A stretch of 64,000 nt of DNA, from positions 62,001 to 126,000 of the forward strand of contig NZ_JAMXST010000004.1 of NCBI RefSeq assembly GCF_024124905.1, written 5' to 3'. The notes under the pieces were generated by a model that did not search any database, was not told the DNA's origin, and saw nothing but the letters and a program-made list of their open reading frames with translations. Positions 47,531-55,858 of the stretch are shown one piece after another. How positions within the stretch are numbered: position 1 is the stretch's first letter; each line of letters begins with the position of its first letter. The translations under genes and the position numbers were made by a program. The stretch is from Cellulosimicrobium cellulans (lineage in GTDB: Bacteria > Actinomycetota > Actinomycetes > Actinomycetales > Cellulomonadaceae).

Positions 47531-48478
47531 AGGCGGGAGGAACGGGTCGGGGCGGAGGCCGCGGACGACGTCGGGCGGGACGTGCCGCAGCACCCGCGCG
47601 ACGACGTGGGACGGCCGGTCCCGGGAGGTGACGCGCAGCAGGCGGTTCCCCGTGCGCTCGATCGCCTCCTGCCGCAGCTTCTCCTGGACGAGCACGCGGC
47701 CCGGGTCCTCGCGCGGCGCCAGCCCGGACGGGCCGGTGCGGTACTTCACCAGGCCGTCGAACTCCAGCAGCAGCCGCCACCGCGTCCAGCCCAGGTCGAC
47801 CCGCACCGGACCGACCTCGGTGCGGAGCGGCACCTGGGTCTCCGGGCGCGGCAACCCGGTCCGCAGGAGGACGTACCGCAGCCAGGTCTCGCGGGCCGAC
47901 TCCGCGCCCGGGTCCGCGAGCTCGAGCACGTGCCGGGCCCGACGGGATCCGCGACCTCGCGGTGACCGGTCGAGGACGGTCGCGACGTCGGACCGCCGGA
48001 CGCCCCGCGCGAGCGCCGCGTCCGCCACGACGAGTCCGTCGAGCGCGGGCATCGTGCGCAGGCAGTCGGCGACGGTGCGCGCGAGCGAGGTCGCGGTGAC
48101 GCCGCGGATCGTCGCCCGGTCCTCGGCGCCCACCTCGCCGACGTGCCGCGTCACGTCGCGCGCCGCGGATCCCGACCTGCGGTACGGCTGGACCACGTGG
48201 GTCGTCGTGGGGAGTTCCCACACGGGCAGGCCGTGCAGGAGCGCTGCGGACGCGTGGCTCACGACGGGGTCGGCGCGCAGGGCTCGGGCGACGGCACGGG
48301 CTCGGGCGACCGCGAGGGTCCGCGCCGCCGCGAGGGGCGGGACGTCGGGCGCGGGTGTGTCGCGGTACGCACCGCGCCGCACCCGTTCCCACTCGCCGGT
48401 GGCGAGCCGGCGCCGGACCTCTTCCGGGAGGTGCTCGTGCGCGAGGTGGAGGGGGGTCGGGGGCTCTCGACTCGGCAT
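47525..48478 (-). CDS. DUF559-like protein, AbiEi-type N-terminal region
   Basis: About 317 residues. The N-terminal part (VRRRLATGEWERVRRGAYRD) looks like the winged helix of AbiEi-type proteins, followed by VVSHASAALLHGLPVWELP. The C-terminal ~110 residues resemble a PD-(D/E)XK nuclease fold like DUF559/Vsr (VRVDLGWTRWRLLLEFDGLVKY). Such genes are common and scattered in actinobacteria; no toxin partner is adjacent and the function is unproven. ATG 48478 is chosen; an in-frame GTG at 48508 is possible and the ribosome site is weak for both. Confidence 0.7.
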   Translation of the reverse strand: MPSREPPTPLHLAHEHLPEEVRRRLATGEWERVRRGAYRDTPAPDVPPLAAARTLAVARARAVARALRADPVVSHASAALLHGLPVWELPTTTHVVQPYRRSGSAARDVTRHVGEVGAEDRATIRGVTATSLARTVADCLRTMPALDGLVVADAALARGVRRSDVATVLDRSPRGRGSRRARHVLELADPGAESARETWLRYVLLRTGLPRPETQVPLRTEVGPVRVDLGWTRWRLLLEFDGLVKYRTGPSGLAPREDPGRVLVQEKLRQEAIERTGNRLLRVTSRDRPSHVVARVLRHVPPDVVRGLRPDPFLPPL

Positions 48479-48609
48479 GGGGAGAGATCGTGCCGTTCCT
48501 GAGACCACCGCGGGCCGGGCGGTACCGGAGCTGTGGACGACGACCGCGCGGTGCGGAGGTTGTGGACGGCGCCCCGGAGCGTCCCTGTGCCGTTCAGGGC
48601 CGCAGCACG

Positions 48610-48707
48610 CGTTCGGCAGGTTCTGCCGACGTCGGCACGTACGACCGCCGACCTCGACTCGGACCGCCGAGCTCGACTGTGTTCGCCGATGTCGACGGGT
48701 CCGGTGA
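48610..48707. repeat. Family B intergenic array (19-bp period), copy 3
   Basis: ACCGCCGACCTCG, ACCGCCGAGCTCG and TTCGCCGATGTCG start at 48644, 48663 and 48682, 19 bp apart. A GCCGACGTCGGC palindrome (about 48625-48636) lies at the left. The array fills the gap between the epimerase stop (48708) and the DUF559-like gene region. Confidence 0.8.
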
Positions 48708-49646
48708 TCAGCCGCGGGCGGTGCGGCGGCAGACCTCGTCCCAGGGCGTCGGCTCGATCCCGAAGCGGGCGCGTGCCGCGGTGTCGTCGAGGACGTAGGG
48801 CCGCTCCCACTGGTAGGCGAGGTCGCGCAGCTCGCGCAGCAGCGGCGAGAACAGGCCGGCGGCGGCGAGGCCGGCGCCGCGCAGGGAGCGGACCCGGACG
48901 GGCGGGTGCCCGACGCTCGCGAGGACGTCGGTCAGCGCCTCGCGCTGGGTGCGGGGCGGGTTGCTCGGGGTGTGCCACGTGCGGCCGTGCGCGTCGGGGT
49001 CGGCCGCCGCGGCGACCAGGGTGCGGGCGGCGTCCTGGACGTCGGTGAACGAGTGCGGCAGGTCGGTGCGCCCGATCATCGTCACGGCGCTCCCGCGCAG
49101 GGCTGCCGGCACGACGCGCGAGACGTGCCCGTTGCCCCCGACGCCGGGCCCGACGAAGTCGGAGCTGCGCACCTCGACGACGCGCGCGCGACCGGCACGG
49201 TGCGCGGCCAGCGCGTCGGCCCACAGCCGGGCGCGCAGGACCCCCTTGTGGTCGGTCGCGACGTCGGGCAGGTCCTCGGTCATCGGCCCGTCGACGGGGC
49301 CGTAGGGGTAGAGGTTGCCGGTGATCGCGTAGACGGCGCCGGTGCGCTCGGCGGCGGTGAGCAGCGCGGTCGCGAGGGGCGGCCAGACGCGCTCCCACTG
49401 CGTGTAGTCGCCGGGGTTGGCGCAGTTGTAGAGCACGTCGGCGCCGTCGGCGACGCGGGTCAGGGCGTCGGCGTCGGAGGCGTCGAGGGCGCGGTGGGTG
49501 GCGCCCGCGACGCCGGTGTCCCGGCCGCTGCGGGTGACGACGGTGACGTGCGACCCGCGGGCCGCGAGCTCGGCGGCGACGTGCCGGCCGACGGGCCCGG
49601 CGCCGACGACGACGTGCCGGTCGGACGAGGACGGTGCGTTGGTCAT
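48708..49646 (-). CDS. NAD-dependent epimerase/dehydratase-family protein
   Basis: 312 residues of an extended short-chain dehydrogenase fold. The N-terminal nucleotide motif is VVVGAGPVGRHVAAELAARG, and the YAITGNLYPYGPVDGP region replaces the usual YxxxK site: Y is present but the +4 Lys is not obvious, so catalysis is uncertain. VRSSDFVGPGV and FTDVQDAARTLV fit atypical, NmrA/epimerase-like members. GGAAAGGAGA precedes ATG 49646. Divergent from a TetR gene, with operator-like palindromes between them. Confidence 0.85.
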   Translation of the reverse strand: MTNAPSSSDRHVVVGAGPVGRHVAAELAARGSHVTVVTRSGRDTGVAGATHRALDASDADALTRVADGADVLYNCANPGDYTQWERVWPPLATALLTAAERTGAVYAITGNLYPYGPVDGPMTEDLPDVATDHKGVLRARLWADALAAHRAGRARVVEVRSSDFVGPGVGGNGHVSRVVPAALRGSAVTMIGRTDLPHSFTDVQDAARTLVAAAADPDAHGRTWHTPSNPPRTQREALTDVLASVGHPPVRVRSLRGAGLAAAGLFSPLLRELRDLAYQWERPYVLDDTAARARFGIEPTPWDEVCRRTARG

Positions 49647-49659
49647 GAGGTCTCCTTTC

Positions 49660-49749
49660 CGAGAGCAGTGCTCTCGCTTCGTCGAGGAGCATGGCACGGG
49701 TCGGCATCCATTGCAAGAGCACCGCTCTCGTTTGTGGGCGCCGCTCTCG
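49660..49749. promoter_or_regulatory. TetR-type operators between epimerase and tetR
   Basis: CGAGAGCA-G-TGCTCTCG (49660-49676) is a perfect palindrome; AAGAGC-ACC-GCTCTC (49715-49729) matches it at all but one arm position; a half-site GCTCTCG is at 49743-49749. The shared form is GAGAGC-N3-GCTCTC. The first site overlaps the epimerase leader, and the last lies just before tetR, so the regulator probably represses both. Confidence 0.82.
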
Positions 49750-49766
49750 TCTGTCACCCTGTCGGA

Positions 49767-50495
49767 ATGACGGCTCCTCGCACGGCACGCGCCCTGGCGC
49801 GCGAGACCCTGACGCGCGACATCCTCGACGCCGCCCGCGCGCGCCTCGTCGCCGACGGCCCCGCCGGGCTCTCGCTCCGGGCCGTCGCGCGCGACGTCGG
49901 CATGGTGTCGTCGGCCGTCTACCGCTACTTCCCGAGCCGCGACGCGCTCCTCACGGCGCTCCTCGTCGAGTGCTACGACGAGCTCGGCGCCGCGGTCGAG
50001 GCGGCGGAGGCCGCGGTCGCGCGCGACGACCTGACCGGCCGGTGGCTCGCCGCGTGCCGCGCGCTGCGGGCCTGGTGCGTCGAGCGTCCCGGCGACTTCG
50101 CCCTGCTCTACGGCACGCCCGTCCCCGGGTACGCGGCGCCGCAGGACACCGTCGAGCCCGCGACGCGCGTCGTGCGGACCCTCGTCCGCGTCGTCGCCGA
50201 CTCCTGGGCGGGCGGCGAGGGCCCCGCGCCCGCCCCGCCGTCGGCCGGGGACGCGGACGCGCTCGTCGCCCCCGCCGTCGCGTACGTCGCGTCCCGCGGG
50301 CTCGTCGCGGCCGACGCCCCGGCGGAGGCCGTCGTGCGCACGCTCATGGCCTGGACCACCCTGTTCGGCACCGTGTCCTTCGAGCTGTTCGGCCACCTCC
50401 ACCGCACGGTGGCCGACTACGCCGACTGGTTCGACGCCGTCGCCCTGCGGGCGGGAGCGGACGCGGGCGTGGTCGCCCGGTCGGCGGCGCGCTGA
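49767..50495 (+). CDS. TetR-family transcriptional regulator
   Basis: 242 residues. The N-terminal HTH is LTRDILDAARARLVADGPAGLSLRAVARDVGMVSSAVYRYFPSRD in pieces: AVARDVGMVSSAVYRYF is the recognition part. The C-terminal ligand domain (about 80-225) has ERPGDFALLYGTPVPGY, typical of the WHG/TetR_C_13 type. Likely autoregulates and controls the divergent epimerase through the GAGAGC-N3-GCTCTC sites. ATG 49767 has TCGGA close upstream. Confidence 0.93.
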   Translation: MTAPRTARALARETLTRDILDAARARLVADGPAGLSLRAVARDVGMVSSAVYRYFPSRDALLTALLVECYDELGAAVEAAEAAVARDDLTGRWLAACRALRAWCVERPGDFALLYGTPVPGYAAPQDTVEPATRVVRTLVRVVADSWAGGEGPAPAPPSAGDADALVAPAVAYVASRGLVAADAPAEAVVRTLMAWTTLFGTVSFELFGHLHRTVADYADWFDAVALRAGADAGVVARSAAR

Positions 50496-50615
50496 CCGGA
50501 CCGACGGCGCGGCACGGCGGGCTCCGGGAGCGCGCCCGCGGTATGGATGCGGCTTTGCCGCCGCGTGGCCGGTAGCCTGGGGGTTCTGGTTCCTACGAGC
50601 ACGAACGAGGTTCAC

Positions 50616-50999
50616 GTGCCCACCGGCAAGGTCAAGTGGTTCGACACCGAACGCGGGTTCGGCTTCATCGCCAACGACGACGGCGGCGAGGTCTTCCTGC
50701 ACGCCTCCGCGCTGCCCGCCGACGCCCCCGCGCCCAAGCCGGGCGCCCGGGTGGACTTCGGCGTCGCCGACGGACGGCGGGGCCCGCAGGCGCTCGCGGT
50801 CACGTTCCTCGACCCGGCGCCGTCCGTGGTCAAGGCGAAGCGCCGCTCGGCGGACGAGATGGCGGTCATCGTGGAGGACCTCATCAAGGAGCTCGACCGG
50901 ATCCGCGACGGGCTCGGCAAGGGCCGCTACCCGGAGAAGGGCAAGGCCACGATGGTCGCCAAGGTCCTGCGCGTGGTCGCCGACGAGATCGAGGGCTGA
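50616..50999 (+). CDS. Cold-shock-domain protein with C-terminal extension
   Basis: 127 residues. A cold-shock domain (1-66: GKVKWFDTERGFGFIAN, EVFLHASAL) is followed by ~60 residues of charged helix (SADEMAVIVEDLIKELDRIRDGLGKGRYPE). This long form is the conserved actinobacterial cold-shock protein that sits by DUF3027 and near XPB (CspB/Rv0871 type, from memory). GTG 50616 has ACGAGG upstream; TAGCCT near 50573 is a possible -10. It is followed by DUF3027 after one base. Confidence 0.93.
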   Translation: MPTGKVKWFDTERGFGFIANDDGGEVFLHASALPADAPAPKPGARVDFGVADGRRGPQALAVTFLDPAPSVVKAKRRSADEMAVIVEDLIKELDRIRDGLGKGRYPEKGKATMVAKVLRVVADEIEG

Positions 51000-51000
51000 C

Positions 51001-52029
51001 ATGGTCGCCGTGGCTGCTGCCGAGGAGCGTTCCCGGGGAGTGTCCGCGCGTGCCGCGCGCGACGCCGTGCTCACGGGCGCGGTCGAGCTCGCGCGCGCCG
51101 CGGCCCAGGAGGTCGCCGAGCGACCCGAGGACGTCGGGGAGCACCTCGGCACCTTCGCCGAGGCGGACCGCCTCATCTCCCACCGGTTCGCGTGCACGAT
51201 GCGCGGCTACCGCGGCTGGCACTGGACCGTCACCCTCGCGCGCGTGCCGCGCGGGCGGACGGCCACGGTGTGCGAGGTCGAGCTGCTGCCGGGCGACGGC
51301 GCGCTGCTCGCGCCGTCGTGGCTCCCGTGGTCCGAGCGCCTGCAGCCCGGCGACGTGGGGCCGGGCGACGTGCTCCCGTTCCGCGCCGACGACCCGCGCC
51401 TCGAGCCCGGCTACGTCCCGACGGGCGACGAGGAGCAGGACGCCGTCGCGATCGACGAGCTCGCCCTCGCGCGCGCCCGCGTGCTGTCCCCGCAGGGTCG
51501 GGACGAGGCCGCCGAGCGCTGGTACCGCGGCTCGCGCGGCCCGACGGCCCGCGGTGCGGTCGCCTCGGCCGCGGAGTGCGGGTCGTGCGGCTTCCTCGTC
51601 ACCCTCCAGGGCAGCCTCGGCCAGGTGTTCGGCGTGTGCGCGAACGAGTGGTCGCCCGACGACGGCAAGGTCGTGAGCCTCGACCACGGGTGCGGTGCGC
51701 ACTCGGAGACCGACGTCGAGCCGCAGCGGAGCGACTGGCCCGACGCCGACCCCCTGGTCGACGAGCTGCACGTCGAGATCGTCTCCCTGCTCGAGTCCGT
51801 CGCCCCGCCGGCGGTGCCCGCCGAGGACGGGGCGACGGCCGACGAGGCGGCGACGGCCGAGCCGGAGGCCGCGGTCGCAGCCTCCGGGGCGCCGGCGGAG
51901 GTTGCCGACCCGGAGACCGCTCCGGAGGCCCCACCGGCCGACGCCCCCGACCCGGGGACCACCCCGGAGGCCCCGGCGGCCGACGCGCAGCCGGCCCCCG
52001 AGCGGGCGGCAGACGAGCCGCAGGAGTGA
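51001..52029 (+). CDS. DUF3027 protein
   Basis: 342 residues. The first ~255 are DUF3027 (RFACTMRGYRGWHWTVTLARVPRG, LPSWLPWSERLQPGDVGPGD represented by WLPWSERLQPGDVGPGD, and a zinc-ribbon-like CGSCGF...CANEW...HGCGAHSE). The last ~85 residues are a low-complexity acidic tail rich in Ala, Pro, Glu. An actinobacterial family of unknown role, constantly beside the cold-shock gene. Its TGA overlaps the GTG of the next gene, so the three are probably one operon. Confidence 0.9.
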   Translation: MVAVAAAEERSRGVSARAARDAVLTGAVELARAAAQEVAERPEDVGEHLGTFAEADRLISHRFACTMRGYRGWHWTVTLARVPRGRTATVCEVELLPGDGALLAPSWLPWSERLQPGDVGPGDVLPFRADDPRLEPGYVPTGDEEQDAVAIDELALARARVLSPQGRDEAAERWYRGSRGPTARGAVASAAECGSCGFLVTLQGSLGQVFGVCANEWSPDDGKVVSLDHGCGAHSETDVEPQRSDWPDADPLVDELHVEIVSLLESVAPPAVPAEDGATADEAATAEPEAAVAASGAPAEVADPETAPEAPPADAPDPGTTPEAPAADAQPAPERAADEPQE

Positions 52030-55000
52030 CGGACGACGTCTTCGGGACGGCCGCGCTGCGCCGTGCGGTCCTGGAGGCGTGGCGGTCGTCGCCGACGCGG
52101 CTGCGCGAGGACGCGAACACCGAGGAGGACCACGCCCACGGGTCGTACCGGGGGCGCGTCGTCGTCGAGCTCGCGCAGAACGCCGCGGACGCCGCGGCCC
52201 GCGCCGGGGTCCCGGGGCGGCTGCGCCTGAGCCTGCACGCGCCGTCGGGACCGGACGAGCCCTGGGTGCTGCGCGCGGCGAACACGGGCGAGCCGCTGGA
52301 CGCCTCGGGCGTCGCGTCGCTCGTCGCGCTCCGTGCCTCCGCGACCGGACGCAGCCCGCGCGACGCCGACGGTCGGACGCCCACGGTGGGACGGTTCGGG
52401 GTCGGCTTCGCCGCGGTCCGCGCGGTCTCCGACCGGGTCCGGGTCGGGACGGGCGAGCGCGCCGTCGAGCTCTCGGTCGCGCGCACGCGCGCCGCGCTCG
52501 ACGACGTGGTCGCCGACCGTCCGGACCTCGCCGCCGAGGTGGCGCGCCGCGGCGACCGGCTCCCGGCGCTGCGGCTCCCGTTCCCGGCCCGCGTCGAGGT
52601 GCCGCCGGGGTACGACACGGTCGTCGAGGTCGAGCTGCGCGACGCGGACGCGCTCGCCGCCGTCCGCGCGGAGCTCGCCGACGTGGGGGACCCGCTCCTG
52701 CTCGCGCTCCCGGCGCTCGCCGAGGTCGTCGTGGCCGGGGACGGCGTCGAGGAGCGACGGGTCGCGGACGTCGCCGACCGGTGGACCGTCCTGCGGCGCG
52801 AGGGGACGATCGACGCGGCGCTGCTCGCGGACCGCCCGGTCGAGGAGCGCGCGTCGACGCGGTGGTCGGTCACGTGGGCGCTCCCGGACGACGGGGCGCG
52901 CACCGACGTGCTGCACGCCCCGACCCCCACCGACGAGCGCCTCACCTTCCCCGCGCTGCTCCTGGCGACCTTCCCGCTGGACCCGGCGCGCCGGCACGTC
53001 CCGCCCGGGCCGGTCACCGCGCACGTGGCGCGCGCGGCGGGGCGTGCGTACGCGGAGCTGCTCGGCGAGCTCGCGCCCGAGCGCGGTGCCGACGTGCTCG
53101 CCCTCGTCCCGACCGGGCTGCCGGCGAGCGCCGTCGACGCGGAGGTCCGCGCGTCGGCCGAGGCGGCGCTCGCCCGGACCCCGCTCCTGCCGCTCGACGC
53201 GCCGGTCGCGCGCCCCGCCGCGGGGGTTCTCCGTGCCGACGACGACGTGCTCGAGGACGGGGGCGCGGCGGCGACCGTGCGGCAGGCCCTGGTCACGCCC
53301 GCCGAGGCGTGCGTCCTCGCGGGGGACGTGGGCGACGCGCGCGTGCGGTCCGAGCTGGGGGTCGCCCACCTGGTGGACGTCCCGGGGCCGCTCCGTGCGG
53401 TCGCGCGGTCGCTCGGCACACGGGTCGTGGACCTCGCGGACGTCGTGGACGACCTCCCGCTCGTCGCCGACCCGGCGCGCTGGCGGTCGCTGTACGACGC
53501 GCTGGCACCGCACGCCGGTGACAGGTCGGTGCTCGAGGTCCTGGGGGCGCTCCCCGTGCCGCTGCTCGGCGGGCAGGTCGTGCGCGGCGCGCGCGGGCTC
53601 CTGCTCCTGGACGCCGGGCCGGGCGAGCCGTCGGACGGCGGGGCGCTCGACGCGCGCGACGCGGCCGAGCTCGGGCTGCGCGTGGTCGACCCGCGGGCCG
53701 CGCACCCGCTGCTCGAGCGGCTCGGGGCACGGGCGACCCACCTCCGGACGGTGCTCTCCGAGGGGGCGGTGCGCGAGCGCGTCCTGGCGGCCTCGGACGC
53801 GGCGGACGCGGGCGACGACCCGACGGCGGACGTGGACCGGCTGCTCGCGCTGGTCGCTGCCGCGGTGCGCGCGGCACCGGACCCGGCGCGGGCGGGCCTG
53901 CCGTTCTGGTGGGGTGAGCTGCCCGTGCCGACGGCGGACGGTGGCTGGTCGCCCGTGCGCGGCTGCGCGCTGCCCGGGACGTGGGCCGCGGACGCGCTCG
54001 ACACGCTCGACCTGGTCGATCCCGCGGTCGTCGACCGCTGGGGCGAGCCGGTGCTGCGCGCGGTGGGCGCGGCCGACGGGCTCGGGGTGCTGCGCGTGCG
54101 CGACGTGCTCACGCCGGCGTCGGACGACGAGCCGGACCTGGACCCGCACGCCCCGGAGGGCTGGCTGTCCGACTGGGGCGGGTACCTCGCGTACCTCGCG
54201 GCGACGCTCGGTCCCGAGGCGTACGTGGGCGACGTCCTCGCGGTCGCGGACCTCGACGCGGTCGCCGACGCGGCGTGGCCGGACGCGCTCGCGCGCCTCG
54301 CCACGGAGCCCGGGACCCGGGAGGCGCTGCTCGCCCCGGTGCGGGCCGAGGGAGGTCGGACCACCACGGCGCGCTCCTACACCGCGTGGTGGCTGCGCGA
54401 GGAGCTCGGCGGCGCGTTCGCGCTCGGGTCGGGCCTCCGGCACGTCCCGTTCCTGCGCCCGGCCCCGCCGGACGTGGCGGGGCTCGACGACGAGGTGCTG
54501 GCCGCGCTGGGCGGCGTGCGGGACCTCGCGGAGCTCGCGCCGGACGAGTGGGTCGAGCTGCTGGACGACCTGCCCGACGTCGGAGAGGCGGTCGACGCGC
54601 GGGCCGCGCTGACGCTCTGGCGCGCGCTCGGCGCCCTCGCGGCCCGGGGCGAGCGGCTGGATCCGCCGCCCGAGCGCCTGCCCGCGCTGCGTGCCGGGGC
54701 GGTGCGGGTGGTCGGCGCGGACGACGTCGCCGTCGCGCCCGACCCGATGTGGTCACCCGTCCGCGCGGTCCTCCCGGCGCCGCCGGGTCTGCTGGCCGAG
54801 GTCGCCGACCTCCTGGACGTCCGGACCGTCCCGCGCATCGCTCCCGCCCCCGACGCCCCGGGCCGTCGTGGCGACGTCCCCGAGGCGGTGCGCGCGGTCC
54901 TCGACGGCGCGGCGCCCCGCACCTGGGAACGTCACGACGACCTGCGCGTGGGCGGGGTCGCGGTGCCGTGGTGGGTGGAGCACGGCGGGGGAGCGGACGC

Positions 55001-55172
55001 CGTGGTCCACGCGACCGGCCCGGCCGGGCTCGCGGCGGGGCTCGCGGTCGCGACGGGACGCCACGGCGCGCGGTTCGTGCTCGAGCAGGCGCTCCGCGAC
55101 CCCGACGCGGCGCAGGACGCGCTCGCGCGGACCGCCTGGGACGACCCTCAGTCGTCCGAGGACGCGCGGTAG
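52026..55172 (+). CDS. Sacsin-type HSP90-like ATPase domain protein
   Basis: 1,048 residues. The N-terminus is a GHKL/sacsin-like ATP-binding domain: VVVELAQNAADAAARAG carries the N-box Asn, and GRFGVGFAAVRAVSD is the G-box. The remaining ~750 residues are Ala/Leu/Val/Asp rich with no further domain that I recognise. Homologues are common and uncharacterised in actinobacteria; chaperone-like action is a guess by analogy. GTG 52026 overlaps the DUF3027 stop. The 3' end overlaps the convergent DUF2530 gene by 25 bp. Confidence 0.85.
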   Translation: MTDDVFGTAALRRAVLEAWRSSPTRLREDANTEEDHAHGSYRGRVVVELAQNAADAAARAGVPGRLRLSLHAPSGPDEPWVLRAANTGEPLDASGVASLVALRASATGRSPRDADGRTPTVGRFGVGFAAVRAVSDRVRVGTGERAVELSVARTRAALDDVVADRPDLAAEVARRGDRLPALRLPFPARVEVPPGYDTVVEVELRDADALAAVRAELADVGDPLLLALPALAEVVVAGDGVEERRVADVADRWTVLRREGTIDAALLADRPVEERASTRWSVTWALPDDGARTDVLHAPTPTDERLTFPALLLATFPLDPARRHVPPGPVTAHVARAAGRAYAELLGELAPERGADVLALVPTGLPASAVDAEVRASAEAALARTPLLPLDAPVARPAAGVLRADDDVLEDGGAAATVRQALVTPAEACVLAGDVGDARVRSELGVAHLVDVPGPLRAVARSLGTRVVDLADVVDDLPLVADPARWRSLYDALAPHAGDRSVLEVLGALPVPLLGGQVVRGARGLLLLDAGPGEPSDGGALDARDAAELGLRVVDPRAAHPLLERLGARATHLRTVLSEGAVRERVLAASDAADAGDDPTADVDRLLALVAAAVRAAPDPARAGLPFWWGELPVPTADGGWSPVRGCALPGTWAADALDTLDLVDPAVVDRWGEPVLRAVGAADGLGVLRVRDVLTPASDDEPDLDPHAPEGWLSDWGGYLAYLAATLGPEAYVGDVLAVADLDAVADAAWPDALARLATEPGTREALLAPVRAEGGRTTTARSYTAWWLREELGGAFALGSGLRHVPFLRPAPPDVAGLDDEVLAALGGVRDLAELAPDEWVELLDDLPDVGEAVDARAALTLWRALGALAARGERLDPPPERLPALRAGAVRVVGADDVAVAPDPMWSPVRAVLPAPPGLLAEVADLLDVRTVPRIAPAPDAPGRRGDVPEAVRAVLDGAAPRTWERHDDLRVGGVAVPWWVEHGGGADAVVHATGPAGLAAGLAVATGRHGARFVLEQALRDPDAAQDALARTAWDDPQSSEDAR

Positions 55173-55411
55173 CGGGTGCGGTTCCGGCGCTCCCACACGA
55201 GGCCGAGCAGGCCGAGGACGAGGCCGACGCCGCACGTCGCGACGGCGCGCGGCGTGATCGCGCCGGTCGCGAGGAGGGCCGTGCACACGACGAGCGCGAC
55301 GGTCCAGAGGCCCATGCCGACGAGGATCACGACGCGCAGGTCGACCCGCCAGGGCCCGGGGTCGGGGCGGCGGCGGTCGGGGTGGAGCAGCAGCGTGACG
55401 AACGAGGGCAC
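55148..55411 (-). CDS. DUF2530 membrane protein
   Basis: 87 residues with two transmembrane helices (about 28-50 and 55-70) and a basic C-terminus (WERRNRTRYRASSDD). It starts MPSFVTLLLHPDRRRPDP. An actinobacterial family (Rv0882 type, from memory) of unknown role, usually close to serC and the MarR gene, as here. Its last 25 bases overlap the 3' end of the sacsin-type gene on the other strand. Confidence 0.87.
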   Translation of the reverse strand: MPSFVTLLLHPDRRRPDPGPWRVDLRVVILVGMGLWTVALVVCTALLATGAITPRAVATCGVGLVLGLLGLVWERRNRTRYRASSDD

Positions 55412-55858
55412 AGGGGCATCGTAGCCACCGCGCGGTTTTTCACCCGCTCCTGGCTGTCACACCCGTGACCTGCACCACATCTCCTTCTGGTGTGAACACA
55501 CGTCGGGACCGCTCGCAACGGCACGCTAGGATGCAGGCGCCGCGCTACGGCCTCCACACATGGTCACTCGTCCAGGTGGATCTGGTCGGCGCCGGGCCGC
55601 ACATCGCTTCGGGACCTTCGTCCGATGTATCCGGACCTTCGGCAGAACGTGGAACCTGGACACCCGTCCAATCTATTTCTCCGAGCGGCTAGCGCGGCAC
55701 GAGATCCGCAGGATCCTGCCCCTCAGGACGACTCCGACCGTGACGGTGCGGAACGTCTTCTCACCCGGGTGAAACCCCCTGGCAACCCTCGTTCCCGCAG
55801 TTTCTGAACCCTAGGATGAGTCGCCATGCAGGGTGTGGAACCGACCGGAGGTGGACGC
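55412..55858 (+). promoter_or_regulatory. 447-bp gap and promoter region of the sugar transferase
   Basis: No gene is supported: short readings in several frames lack conserved content, and the base composition is lower in GC than the flanks. TAGGAT (55812-55817) is a likely -10 box. The stretch around 55480-55500 (CACCACATC...TGGTGTG) can form a small hairpin. No known riboswitch was recognised, although the length would allow a structured leader if transcription starts further upstream. Confidence 0.5.

Noticed and set aside
43884-48707. A 1,607-codon open frame on the plus strand across XPB and its partner
   Set aside because: It runs antisense to two genes with strong family matches, passes through repeat arrays, and shows no conserved motif.
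55412-55858. Several small open frames in the gap before the sugar transferase
   Set aside because: They overlap one another in all frames, lack ribosome sites and show no recognisable sequence.
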